Source: JBEKHT01 sp049516595
GTDB lineage: Bacteria > Chloroflexota > Anaerolineae > Anaerolineales > RBG-16-64-43
DNA: 64,000 nt
Assembly (NCBI GenBank): GCA_049516595.1
Contig: JBEKSY010000007.1
Location: forward strand, 1-64,000
Reading direction: 5' to 3'
The first letter of the stretch is position 1; each line of letters begins with the position of its first letter. Below, piece after piece: positions 35,342-44,297 of the stretch. Under the pieces are notes generated by a model. The model was given only the letters and a program-made list of their open reading frames with translations, did not search any database and was not told the origin of the DNA. Both the position numbers and the translations under genes were made by a program.

Positions 35342-36327
35342 TGCGAATGCCAGGAGGGGCGAACTTCCTCGGAAGTCGAGGCGCTCTCCCCGGAGAGTTC
35401 CAACCGCCTCAAGCGATACAAGACCTCCTCGAGGATCTTGCGGTTGAATGCGATGAGGTCTGCCAGCAGCCCGATGAGCAGTACCTGGAACCCCACGATC
35501 AGCAGAATGGCGGAAAGGACGACCGATTGGAGATGGCCGGCTCCTTGTCCCGTCAGGTAGAAGTAGAGGTATCGAAAAGCCAGGGCCAGCCCAGCCAGCA
35601 GGAAGAGCGATCCGATCGCAGTAAACACTCGCAGCGGCCGGTACATGGTATAGGCTCTCAGGATGGTCGCGGTCGAGTTGGCCAGGAAATCCCCCAGCCC
35701 GCCCATCAAGCGCGAGGGACGAGTGCTTGGATTGGTCCGGACGGGTACGTATTCCACCGCCATGCGCTTGGCCCCGGCCTGAATGAGGGTCTCCAAGGTG
35801 TAGGAATACTGGCCGAGGACGAGCGTCCGCAGGGCGGCGTCGCGCGTGATGGCTCGAAATCCGCTGGTTGCGTCCGGCGTGCGCACGCCCGAGGCCATTT
35901 GGATCACCCAGGATCCAACCCTTTGCAGGAGCCGCTTGAGAGGGGAAAAGGATTTCAGGCGGGCCACGCCGCGGTCGCCGACCACCACATCGGCGCGGCC
36001 TTCCAAGATGGGCTCGAGCAAGCGTTGAATGTCCTCCGCGTGATACTGATTGTCTGCGTCCGTGTTGACAATGACATCCGCCCCTCGCCGCAGGCAAGCC
36101 TCCAGGCCGACAACAAAGGCTCCCGCCAGCCCCAGGTGGTTGGGTAAACGGATTACGTCATGAGCGCCATTTTGAGAAGCGACCCGCGAGGTGTCATCCT
36201 GGCTGCCGTCATCGACCACCAAGTACTCGATGAGGTCGATGCCCGCGAGCGTCCTGGGGAGCGCCTGCAGTGTTTGGGGAAGCGTCTGGGCTTCGTTGTA
36301 GCAGGGGATTTGGATGATCAGTTTCAT
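35338..36327 (-). CDS. Polyprenyl-phosphate glycosyltransferase, GT2 family
   Basis: 329 residues from the ATG at 36327; an upstream extension to 36465 is not GT2-like. IIQIPCYNEAQTLPQTL, YLVVDDGSQDDT, VIVNTDADNQYHAEDI (DxD metal site) and TPDATSGFRAITRDAAL are typical of GT2 enzymes like dolichyl-phosphate mannose synthase. Two C-terminal membrane helices (about residues 235-300) place it with the DPMS/GtrB group that loads sugar onto polyprenyl phosphate. It is first gene of the operon and is coupled to a GT-C-like membrane protein that could use its product. Confidence 0.9.
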   Translation of the reverse strand: MKLIIQIPCYNEAQTLPQTLQALPRTLAGIDLIEYLVVDDGSQDDTSRVASQNGAHDVIRLPNHLGLAGAFVVGLEACLRRGADVIVNTDADNQYHAEDIQRLLEPILEGRADVVVGDRGVARLKSFSPLKRLLQRVGSWVIQMASGVRTPDATSGFRAITRDAALRTLVLGQYSYTLETLIQAGAKRMAVEYVPVRTNPSTRPSRLMGGLGDFLANSTATILRAYTMYRPLRVFTAIGSLFLLAGLALAFRYLYFYLTGQGAGHLQSVVLSAILLIVGFQVLLIGLLADLIAFNRKILEEVLYRLRRLELSGESASTSEEVRPSWHSH

Positions 36328-37347
36328 GAGGTCTGGTGGGCGTTCCGCCGGTCGCCTAGCCTCAAGGCGAGAGCGGAGTATAGCACTGGGAGAGACCCGC
36401 CGCGGGGATGGGGGCAGGCGGCAACGCGCATCCATCCGGCCAGAGTGGAGCTGGGGTGGCGACACGGGTCTCCCAGTTCAGGCAGGGCGGTCCGGCAGAA
36501 ACGAGCCTACGAGCGGGCGCCGGGGGTGCCTGAGCATCGAGGCGGTCCGAGGTCCCAGCAGGGTAACCCTACAGTTTCCTTCAGGGTACCTTCTGAGCGG
36601 GGACCGGGTGCGATAGGAAGCCAAACATCACAAGGTCGCGCAGCGCGGGAAGACGCTCGAACGACCTGAGCCCGCCGTCCTGCCAAGCAGCGTGCCTGTT
36701 GCAGTCACCTCAGGAAAGACGACACGGTAGTGATTGCCAAATGAATCTCGCATGGCACGTGCCAAGTCATGAGGCGCCGTGAGAGCGGTGGACGAGTACT
36801 CGACATGCCTCCTCAAGTGGGGAAGCTCCGCCCCCCGGCACGTCGGGGCTGGCCAACTGGCGCATGCCATCCGGCGCAGGTGTGGCGGAAACACACCGAT
36901 ACCCCCTTAACCTTTCTCCCCAGGCGCGGGAAAGGCGGGAGGGTGCGAGTCTTTGTTTGGTGACCCCCGGAAATCGATGTAGAATGCGCGCGCTAAGAGA
37001 TTGCGCGGGATTCGACTGCCCGGGCGCGGGCTGGCGCGGGGCCCGGACGCAAGCCCGAGGCCAGTAAAGGTCCGAGTCCTGCCTCTGAGCGGGTGGGGCC
37101 TTCTCTCAGGCGCCACCCGTGATTCATCTTCCGACCGATCCCGTCGGGACGCGATCCGCCAAGCGCCGAAAGAGAACGCGCAGCGCATCCGCCCCCAGCT
37201 CGCGGCCGAACGACTTGTGCAAGTGTAGGAGGAAACTGGTGGCAGCGGCAAGAAAGAAAGTGCCTCTACAAAGGAGGCCCCCTCCTGGCGATGAGGCTGC
37301 CCGGCCATCCAGCGCCCTGCTTCCAGGCCTGACCCCTCTTTCCCACC
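36328..37347. other. Intergenic region between divergent genes
   Basis: About 1 kb between the minus-strand GT2 operon and the plus-strand flippase gene. No motif-bearing frame was recognised on either strand. It must hold promoters for both directions. A TAGAAT near 36980 with TTTGGT 18 bp upstream is a weak candidate for the plus strand. Confidence 0.4.
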
Positions 37348-38934
37348 ATGACCCAATCTGAAAGCGACTCGCGCAAAGAAGACCTCTCTACGCTAGCCAG
37401 GGGGGCAGGCATCTCCCTGGGGGGAAAAGGCGTCGGCCGCGTGGAGCAGGCGGCAGTCCAGGTGGCGATGGCCCGCCTCTTGGGACCCGCTTCCTACGGC
37501 CTGTTCGGCCTGGGATGGACTGTGCTGGGGATCGGCGCCCTGGTGGCTCCGCTGGGATTGGATTGGGGTGTCATTCGTTTTGGCTCTGGACGCGCCAGGC
37601 AACCGGGCGAGCTGGGGTCCATATTGCTGCAGGCGCTCTTGGCCACGCTGGGGTCGGCTCTCGCGTTCGGATTGCTGGTCTACCTGCTGGCTCCCCTGGC
37701 GGCGCAAGCGCTCTTTCACAAACCGGAAATGCTTGGAGTGCTGCGCTGGATCGCGCTGGCCCTGGTTCCCCTGGTCGTCCTGCGAGTGGTTGCGGCCGCG
37801 ACCCGCATATCCCAGCGCATGCAGTACTCCATGGGGGCGGAGGATCTCCTCCAGCCAGCGGCCCAACTGGTGCTGTTCCTGGCTCTCTTTGCGATTGGAT
37901 GGAGACTGGCAGGGGCGATGGCGGCGGTTGTGATTTCATTCGTGGCGGCCATGCTCCTGAGCCTTTTCTTTCTGGCCCGTCTCTTCGGGAACGCCCTGCG
38001 TGCTTCGTTCGGCTCAAGGTCTTTCCTGCCCGCGCTGTTGCGCTTCTCCCTGCCCACTTCTGTGGCGGCTCTTTTCGCCCAGCTCCTCGTTTGGATCGAC
38101 CGCTTGTTCATGGGTTTCTTTCGTCCGGCCGAGGAGGTGGGCGTCTACCAGGCGGCCTCACAGGTGTCCTTCATCCTCCCCGTGATCATCCTGTATGCAT
38201 TTACCGCCATCCTTTCACCCATGATCGCGGATCTTTTCCGGCAGGGGGAGCGGGACCGTCTGGGAGAGCTCTACCGCGTGAGCACAAAGTGGGGCCTGTA
38301 CATCAGCCTGCCGGTTTTCCTCTTGATCGTTCTCGCTCCCGGGCAAGTCATGTCGGCGGTGTTCGGCCCGCAGTTCGCTGCGGGTCAGGCGGCTCTCGTC
38401 TTGCTCGAGGTGGGCCAGCTGGTCAATGTGGGCACGGGATCGGTCGCCCCCCTGCTGGTGATGACCGGCCACCAGAATCGTTGGGTGCTGCTTTCGGGAT
38501 CTTTCCTGGGACTGGCCGTGGCCGCGAACTGGCTTCTGGTCCCGCGCTTCGGGATGATGGGAGCGGCCCTCAGCACCAGCCTCGCGCTGAGCGGGCTTGG
38601 CATCTCCGGGATCGTCCTCCTCAAGCGGACCTTGGGGATCACCCCCTACGATCGGCGCTATCTAAAGGGGATCGTGGCAGCCGCGGCTGGGGCGCTGGCG
38701 CTCTTCCTTCTAAAGGGCGCGGCCTGGGGGCCCGAGTGGCTGCCGGTCCTCCTGCATGGACTGCTTGTCGCAGGCACGTTTGGGGGCGTCTTGCTTCTCC
38801 TGGGCCTGGACGCCGAGGACCGGCTTTTCCTGCAACTGCTCCGCAACCAGCTCAGAAGGCCGCGGCCCTCGTTGTCCGCACAGAAGGAAGTCGCGCCGGA
38901 CGGCTCCTCACCCCGCGGGCCAACCTCAGACTGA
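37348..38934 (+). CDS. Lipid-linked oligosaccharide flippase (Wzx / polysaccharide biosynthesis protein family)
   Basis: 528 residues with about 14 hydrophobic segments, normal for the MATE-like MOP superfamily. Family features include an N-terminal GAGISLGGKGVGRVEQAAVQVAMARLLGPASYGLFGLG, the mid-protein FSLPTSVAALFAQLLVWIDR, and GVYQAASQVSFILPVI. It would flip undecaprenyl-diphosphate-linked repeat units. It is monocistronic here. Its presence beside two ABC exporters implies at least two export routes or replaced pathways. A weak hairpin follows the stop. Confidence 0.92.
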   Translation: MTQSESDSRKEDLSTLARGAGISLGGKGVGRVEQAAVQVAMARLLGPASYGLFGLGWTVLGIGALVAPLGLDWGVIRFGSGRARQPGELGSILLQALLATLGSALAFGLLVYLLAPLAAQALFHKPEMLGVLRWIALALVPLVVLRVVAAATRISQRMQYSMGAEDLLQPAAQLVLFLALFAIGWRLAGAMAAVVISFVAAMLLSLFFLARLFGNALRASFGSRSFLPALLRFSLPTSVAALFAQLLVWIDRLFMGFFRPAEEVGVYQAASQVSFILPVIILYAFTAILSPMIADLFRQGERDRLGELYRVSTKWGLYISLPVFLLIVLAPGQVMSAVFGPQFAAGQAALVLLEVGQLVNVGTGSVAPLLVMTGHQNRWVLLSGSFLGLAVAANWLLVPRFGMMGAALSTSLALSGLGISGIVLLKRTLGITPYDRRYLKGIVAAAAGALALFLLKGAAWGPEWLPVLLHGLLVAGTFGGVLLLLGLDAEDRLFLQLLRNQLRRPRPSLSAQKEVAPDGSSPRGPTSD

Positions 38935-38950
38935 GAGTCAGCCTATCTCC

Positions 38951-38969
38951 GCCTGGGGAACCACCAGGC
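38951..38969. terminator. Candidate terminator hairpin between convergent genes
   Basis: GCCTGG (38951-38956) pairs with CCAGGC (38964-38969) across a 7-nt loop, 17 bp after the flippase stop. On the plus strand it is followed by TCTTC. The stem is short, so confidence is low. Confidence 0.3.
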
Positions 38970-38972
38970 TCT

Positions 38973-39775
38973 TCACGGCGGTGTGCACTTTTCTTTCCAG
39001 GCCTGCGTGGCTCTCTCCGCCCCGTGCTCGTACCGGTGGAACCCGGCTTCAGCCAAGTGGTCCATAGCCATAGCGAGTTCATCGCGCGAGTCGGGTGGGA
39101 CAAGGCGGACCTCGACGCCGCGCCGCGCCCATTCGGGGATACCCTGTGCCGTGGTGGCAATCACCGGCAAGGCAAACCCCAACGCTATGCAACCGCGCCG
39201 CTTTGGGTAGTGGAAAGGTGGGGCGCGACGAGCGCGTCCGCGGCCGTGAAGGACAGGCCAGCCCGCTCGTTCGGAACATAGCCTTCGTGCAGATGAACCA
39301 GCTGGTCGATCTCGGGCCGCGAGATGATCTGGCGATAGCGGCCGGGGCTTTCCCAGAATTCGCTGGCCACCTTCAGGTGGATCTCCTTTTCGCGGCGCTT
39401 TAGGGGGCCAGGGTCTCGAGGGGCACGCCCAGAGCTTTGTATAGGCGCATGATCCGAAAGAAGAGAAGTAGCCGATCGCGCGTGGGCAATCCCAGGGCGG
39501 TGCGCGCCGAGTCGGGGTCGCTGACCTGGTCGCTAAGCATGGGATAAGGGAGGTGAGGGACCACCCTGACCACCGACCTCGGCAAGAGGCGCAGGGCCGG
39601 TCGCGCTCTCCCTGCGAGTGCACGATGAGTCCTCTTCCCTGCCTCAGCGCCAGCCTGGCGGGAGCCCGATCCCAAATAGGTTCTTCGTGTGGCAGGACAT
39701 TGTGAATGAGATAGTGGCAGCCGGTGCCTCTCCGGCTCAGGCCGGGGGACGACCCGGGTGATCCGGGGGCGGCGC
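38973..39775 (-). pseudogene. Decayed GT4 glycosyltransferase
   Basis: The minus strand preserves the family blocks in order but in different frames. About 39685-39719 reads HYLIHNVLPHEE. About 39550-39580 reads RVVPHLPYPMLSD. About 39420-39490 reads ARTALGLPTRDRLLLFFRIMRLYKALGV. About 39185-39340 reads LVHLHEGYVPNERAGLSFTAADALVAPHLSTTQSGA. About 39120-39190 reads GFALPVIATTAQGIPEW, and 38985-39110 reads VRLVPPDSRDELAMAMDHLAEAGF. This is the full order of a GT4 with the TQSG donor motif, broken by at least three frameshifts. It is convergent with the flippase gene. Confidence 0.82.
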
Positions 39776-40890
39776 AACAGGCGCCTCGGCGGCACACAAT
39801 GCCACTGCGAACGCGAGTGCTACGACGAGGGCTGCAGCTATGCCACGTGCGAGGGACTTCCTGGTCTTCATCTCTTGCTCCCTGCCTCCTGTTGCGTGGA
39901 GACCCGACTAAGACGAGCAGTAGGGTCGCCCATGCCGGCTGCTTGAATCCAATTGGCGGCTGTTCGTGCAAGGGGTCACCCCGAGGCCACATGAAAAGGA
40001 AAAGCCGGCCGATCAATCTTGCGGGGATCACGATTGGCTCTCCGCGGGCGATGCGACCGAGGTTGGCGCGCGCGTCGCCGCTTCCAGATCACAAGTGAAT
40101 GCAGGTGTCAGCGGGCCAAGAAGGACGGGCTGCCGGCCCATCCCCCGAGTGCAGGCTTGTGTGGCGTGGAGCCTGGAGCGGCCGGATCGGGATGGGCATC
40201 ACTCCCGTTCCCGGCGACCACAGTGCGGAGCACCCTCTCGCGGCATTCTCGTTTGTACCGTGACCCCCGAACCAGAACCCGCCACGGGTCCCTGAATGTG
40301 CTCAGCGGGTTGCCGGGCCAGCGGCCACCGAGGGAAGAGGGCCGGAGGCAGTTCTTGGGCAAGTGTCAGGGAATCAAGCGGGCAGGCTGGATGCACAGGC
40401 ATTTGTGGGCACCAAGGAGAATCCCCATTTTGGCAGCTCACCATTGCCATCTTGTGAGACGCGTCACATATGGGCCTGCTCTCACTGGACTTTTCCTCGA
40501 CGGCATCGACCCATCCGACGTGTCCTTGCTCCCGAGGGGCCAAACGGGGACCTCTGTTTCCAGAAAGCCCTGGCGGGGACGAAGGCAGGGGCCATCCCTG
40601 GCGGTTCCCAACCACGATTGCCGCACAGGCAGGGTATTTCATCTTGCTTTTTGGGACCCATAGGTCTATATTCTTGGACAATACACATTGTTGTACCGGC
40701 TTCTACTTGATTGCAGAACAATCGACACCACTGACATGAAGCCTTCCGCCCTCTACTCCCCTGGAACAATCTAACAGTTGCAGCAGAATCCTCCCGGGCT
40801 TGCCGAAGCGCGACGACGGCGGGCAAGGGATCTGGTGCCCGATCCCTATACCGGTAGCATCGCCCCCGCAGAACGCGCAGGGAGGGAACC
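39776..40890. other. Region upstream of the HTH gene; no gene recognised
   Basis: About 1.1 kb with only low-quality open frames on both strands. It includes the 5' flank of the decayed GT4 and a promoter-like sequence at 40644-40672. The 219 bp between that promoter and the HTH start contain no recognised gene. Confidence 0.4.
40644..40672 (+). promoter_or_regulatory. Sigma70-like promoter for the HTH/antiterminator unit
   Basis: TTGCTT (40644-40649) and TATATT (40667-40672) are separated by 17 bp, in an AT-rich patch that contrasts with the GC-rich surroundings. It points toward the HTH gene at 40891 and the NusG-like gene. Confidence 0.5.
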
Positions 40891-41118
40891 ATGGACAGCG
40901 CAAAGCTAGGTCAGGAACCCAAGCCGCAGGTCATGACCGTACCGGAGTTGGCCAAGTATCTGCGCCTGAGCCAGGCCAAGGTGTACCGGATGGCCAAGGA
41001 AGGGAGCATCCCCGCCTTCCAGATCGGGCGCTCCTGGCGCTTTAAGAAGGAGCTCATCGACGCCTGGATCGAACGAGGCAGCAGGCTCTCGCCGGAGGTC
41101 CCCGCCGCTCCCCCCTAA
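40891..41118 (+). CDS. Excisionase-family helix-turn-helix DNA-binding protein
   Basis: 75 residues. MTVPELAKYLRLSQAKVYRMA then GSIPAFQIGRSWRFKKELIDAWI is the winged helix of the HTH_17/excisionase (Xis, BldC-like) family. Despite the family name these small proteins often act as transcription regulators, and no integrase or attachment site is seen here. Together with the NusG-like gene 217 bp downstream it stands at the head of the long plus-strand glycan operon, which suggests local control. Confidence 0.88.
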   Translation: MDSAKLGQEPKPQVMTVPELAKYLRLSQAKVYRMAKEGSIPAFQIGRSWRFKKELIDAWIERGSRLSPEVPAAPP

Positions 41119-41335
41119 GCCTGCGGCGGAAAAAGAGGAACAAGCGACTTTGGGCGACAAGGCTTGGCAGATCTGGCCCCTCAGATGACGCTGGGGGCTG
41201 CGCTGCGGGGAGACTAGAGGCCGAGGGGACAAGCGAACCCGCACGAGAACACGGTGAGGAGGGCAGGATGCAGCTGAGCTCTGGGTTTCTGATGCGCGGA
41301 GAGCAAGACGAGGCCGATCGTGCCTCGGGCAGTCG

Positions 41336-41869
41336 ATGAGCGCCCTCTGGCACGTACTGCACGCGAAGCCGCGCAAGGAAGAGGCGCTCATGCGCCAGGC
41401 CTCAGCGGAGGGGTTTGAGGTCTTTCTGCCACAGGTACGAATCAAGCCAGTCAACCCGAGATCCCGCAAGCTAGTTCCCTATTTCCCCGGATACCTGTTC
41501 GTCCATGCGGATATCCGCTCGGTCGGGCTTTCGACTTTCCAGTGGATGCCCTATGCGCTCGGCCTGGTGTGCTTTGGAGGCGAGCCGGCGACCGTGCCGG
41601 AAGCTTTGATCTTCGCGATCCGGTCACGCGTGAGAGACCTGACCCTGGCCGGAAGCACCTTCCTGGCAACACTCAAGCAAGGTGATCTGGTGGTCATCAA
41701 CGAAGGCATCTTTGCAGGCTACCGTGCGATCTTTGATGCGCACCTGTCTGGAGCGCAACGGGTGCGCGTCCTCTTGACCCAGCTCAGTCGTGAAGTGAAG
41801 CTGGAGTTGCCCGCCTCGCAAATCATGCGCGAGCCGCGGCGACCCCGGCTGTACACGCCCCTGCCGTGA
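41336..41869 (+). CDS. NusG/RfaH-family transcription antiterminator
   Basis: 177 residues. The NGN domain is clear: LWHVLHAKPRKEEALMRQASAEGFEVFLPQV then YFPGYLFVHAD. The C-terminal KOW segment reads LKQGDLVVINEGIFAGYRAIFD and then RVRVLLTQLSREVKLELP. Specialised NusG paralogues (RfaH, UpxY, LoaP) are encoded just upstream of long surface-polysaccharide operons and suppress premature termination in them. Here roughly 22 kb of co-directional genes follow. It is too short and too locally placed to be the housekeeping NusG. Confidence 0.9.
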   Translation: MSALWHVLHAKPRKEEALMRQASAEGFEVFLPQVRIKPVNPRSRKLVPYFPGYLFVHADIRSVGLSTFQWMPYALGLVCFGGEPATVPEALIFAIRSRVRDLTLAGSTFLATLKQGDLVVINEGIFAGYRAIFDAHLSGAQRVRVLLTQLSREVKLELPASQIMREPRRPRLYTPLP

Positions 41870-41891
41870 AAGCCAAGCGCCGGACATAGCT

Positions 41892-41974
41892 GGATCGCTA
41901 CTGATCCGATCGGCGCAGTGCAGGGCCAATCGAACCGCTAGGAATGCCTGACTTTCCGCAGGGATGTCGGAAGG
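41892..41974 (+). promoter_or_regulatory. Leader hairpins between the antiterminator and its operon
   Basis: Two stem-loops stand in the 205-bp gap. GGATC/GATCC at 41892-41907 has a 6-nt loop. The second, 41952-41974, has a 7-bp stem (CTTTCCG with CGGAAGG, one G-T pair) and a 9-nt loop. LoaP-type antiterminators recognise RNA hairpins in leaders and RfaH a DNA hairpin, so these are candidates for loading sites. No canonical ops sequence was seen. Confidence 0.3.
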
Positions 41975-42074
41975 GCGGAGCGTGCCTAGGGCGGGGTGAC
42001 ATGATACGCCTGGACCAGGACAGCGCTAGAAAAAGGCGAGGAGGCACCGATCAAACTCATGGACAAGACGAGCT

Positions 42075-42935
42075 ATGCCAAGTAGTCCGGTGAAGGCTAA
42101 CGTGGCAGATACCGCCGCGCCATGGGTTGTGTACGAACCCCCGCGCGGGTGGGTGGCTTTGCGTCTCGGGGAATTGTGGGATTACCGCGAGTTGCTGTAT
42201 TTCCTCGCCTGGCGAGACATCAAGATCCGCTACAAACAGGCCGCGCTGGGAGTGGGTTGGGCGATTCTTCAGCCACTGCTCACCATGGTGATCTTCAGTG
42301 TGATCTTCGGTGAGTTGGCCAAACTTCCCTCGGACGGTATCCCCTATCCAGTATTCAGCTTTGCCGCGTTGTTGCCCTGGCAGTTGTTCGCCGGGGGGTT
42401 GCAGCGCTCCGTCACCAGCTTGGTGGGTAATTCCAATATGCTGACCAAAGTGTATTTCCCGCGCTTGGCCATTCCCATTTCCGCGGTGGCAGCTGGGCTT
42501 GTGGACTTTGCCCTTTCGTTCCTTGTATTTGCTGGGCTGATGTTCTTCTACGGCATTAGGCTGTCCTGGGCGATCGTGATTCTGCTGCCGCTTGTCCTCC
42601 TAGCTCTAATGACAGCGCTAGCGGCTAGCCTCTGGCTCTCAGCGTTGAACGTTCAATACCGCGATGTGCAGCAGATGATCCCCTTTCTGCTGCAGGCCTG
42701 GATGTACGCCTCGCCGGTCGTCTATTCAACTGGACTGATCCCCACGGGGTTCTGGCGCATAGTTTACGGATTGAACCCGATGGCTGGCGTCATCCAGGGT
42801 TTTCGCTGGGCGCTGTTGGGGACGAGCGCGCCGGATGAGTTGATGATCGTCTCGGTCATTGCCGTGTTCGCGCTATTGGTGAGCGGGTTGTATTACTTCC
42901 GGCGCATGGAAAAGAGCTTCGCGGATGTTGTGTAG
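42075..42935 (+). CDS. Polysaccharide ABC exporter permease (ABC-2/Wzm type), second system
   Basis: 286 residues. WRDIKIRYKQAALGVGWAILQPLLTM is the conserved ABC-2 N-terminal block. About six membrane segments follow, with FAALLPWQLFAGGLQRS and the loop YASPVVYSTGLIP. LNPMAGVIQGFRWALLG precedes the last helix. It is first gene of the long operon, four bases from the ATPase gene. It is clearly divergent from the first permease at 9058-9882. Confidence 0.94.
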   Translation: MPSSPVKANVADTAAPWVVYEPPRGWVALRLGELWDYRELLYFLAWRDIKIRYKQAALGVGWAILQPLLTMVIFSVIFGELAKLPSDGIPYPVFSFAALLPWQLFAGGLQRSVTSLVGNSNMLTKVYFPRLAIPISAVAAGLVDFALSFLVFAGLMFFYGIRLSWAIVILLPLVLLALMTALAASLWLSALNVQYRDVQQMIPFLLQAWMYASPVVYSTGLIPTGFWRIVYGLNPMAGVIQGFRWALLGTSAPDELMIVSVIAVFALLVSGLYYFRRMEKSFADVV

Positions 42936-42938
42936 CCA

Positions 42939-44297
42939 ATGAGCGACGTCGTGATCCGGGTGGAGAACCTGGGCAAACGCTACCGCATCGGCGCGCAACA
43001 GATGCGCTACTCCACGCTTCGTGATTTGATTGTGGGGAAAATACGGAACATATCACTCGGGAACAGGAGAAAGCCAGTCGGCGAAGATACCATCTGGGCG
43101 CTGAGAGACGTTTCGTTCGAAGTTAGCCGAGGCGAGGTGGTGGGGATTATCGGCCGCAACGGAGCGGGTAAGAGCACTCTTCTGAAGATACTCTCGCACA
43201 TCACAGAGCCGACGAAGGGCCGGGTATGCTTGCGCGGGGGGGTGGGCAGCCTCTTGGAAGTGGGAACTGGCTTCCATCTTGAATTGACCGGCCGTGAGAA
43301 CATCTACTTGAACGGCGCCATACTGGGGATGAAGAAAGCCGAGATCGAGCGCAAGTTCGACGAGATAGTCGCCTTTGCCGAAATCGAGAAGTTCCTGGAT
43401 ACACCCGTCAAGCGCTACTCGAGTGGCATGTACGTCCGCCTGGCCTTTTCCGTGGCCGCTCATTTGGAGCCGGAGATCCTTCTGGTAGACGAGGTTCTGG
43501 CGGTAGGAGATGCTGCTTTCCAGAAGAAGTCCTTGGGAAAGATGGGGGACGCGGCGCGCGAGGGGCATACAGTTCTATTTGTGAGCCATAACATGCAAGC
43601 TGTCTCAGCGCTGTGCGCGCGGGGCTTGTTACTCTCCCAAGGCAACCTCGTGATGGACGCCGACATGCTGCCAGTCGTGCGGAACTACTTGGCCTCCGGC
43701 ATGCCAAGCGGCGGAAGTGTGGAATGGCTGGAGGCAGAAGGGTGTCCGGGCGACGAGACGGTCCAGTTGCGGGCGATAAGACTAGTGAACGGTAGTGGAA
43801 AGGTCACAGCTAGTTTTCAAAGTAGCGAGCCAATAACGGTTCAGCTTGACCTCACGATAACGAGGTTGGATAGAGCTCTGGTTATTGGGTTCGATCTGGG
43901 CACGCCAGAAGGTGTCACTGTCATGCGCTGCTACCACAATGACGGTGGCGAGGAGTCATGGCCGAAACTAGGGGCTGGCTACAACCGACTTGAGTGCAAG
44001 ATCCCTTCAGGCTTGCTCAATGCTGGGACCTTCACTATTAGCCCCAGGATCAGTCTTCATTGCGTGAAGTGGATTGTAAGCATGGACGCCGCGATCACCT
44101 TCAACGTCGAGCTAACACATGGGCGGTCTCCGTTCTGGAACGTCCTTGACGGTAAGACGCGCCCGGGAGTCATTTCTCCGATCATCCCTTGGCGGTGGAC
44201 AACTGCGAAGGATCTGCCCGCGTACACTCATACGGATTCCCCGGATGTTGCGCGCAAGTCCAGCTCTGCCCCCAACGGGACTGGGGCGAGACGATGA
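42939..44297 (+). CDS. Polysaccharide ABC exporter ATPase with C-terminal glycan-binding domain (Wzt type), second system
   Basis: 452 residues. The ATPase (1-250) has Walker A GRNGAGKST (about 72-80), SLLEVGTGFHLELTGREN, signature YSSGMYVRLAFSVA, Walker B ILLVDEVLAVGD, and the VSHNM switch. Residues about 270-430 form a beta-sandwich like the Wzt C-terminal domain (SSEPITVQLDLTITR, IGFDLGTPEGV) that reads the modified end of a finished O-antigen-like chain before export. This implies the exported glycan carries a specific capping modification. The stop overlaps the FkbM start (ATGA). Confidence 0.94.
   Translation: MSDVVIRVENLGKRYRIGAQQMRYSTLRDLIVGKIRNISLGNRRKPVGEDTIWALRDVSFEVSRGEVVGIIGRNGAGKSTLLKILSHITEPTKGRVCLRGGVGSLLEVGTGFHLELTGRENIYLNGAILGMKKAEIERKFDEIVAFAEIEKFLDTPVKRYSSGMYVRLAFSVAAHLEPEILLVDEVLAVGDAAFQKKSLGKMGDAAREGHTVLFVSHNMQAVSALCARGLLLSQGNLVMDADMLPVVRNYLASGMPSGGSVEWLEAEGCPGDETVQLRAIRLVNGSGKVTASFQSSEPITVQLDLTITRLDRALVIGFDLGTPEGVTVMRCYHNDGGEESWPKLGAGYNRLECKIPSGLLNAGTFTISPRISLHCVKWIVSMDAAITFNVELTHGRSPFWNVLDGKTRPGVISPIIPWRWTTAKDLPAYTHTDSPDVARKSSSAPNGTGARR

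Noticed and set aside
37515..39281. 588-codon open frame on the plus strand
   Set aside because: Overlaps the flippase in another frame; Gly/Arg/Pro-rich composition without motifs; shadow.
40891..41118. Excisionase-like gene as part of a prophage or integrative element
   Set aside because: No integrase, attachment-site repeat or phage gene is seen. Small HTH_17 proteins are common regulators.
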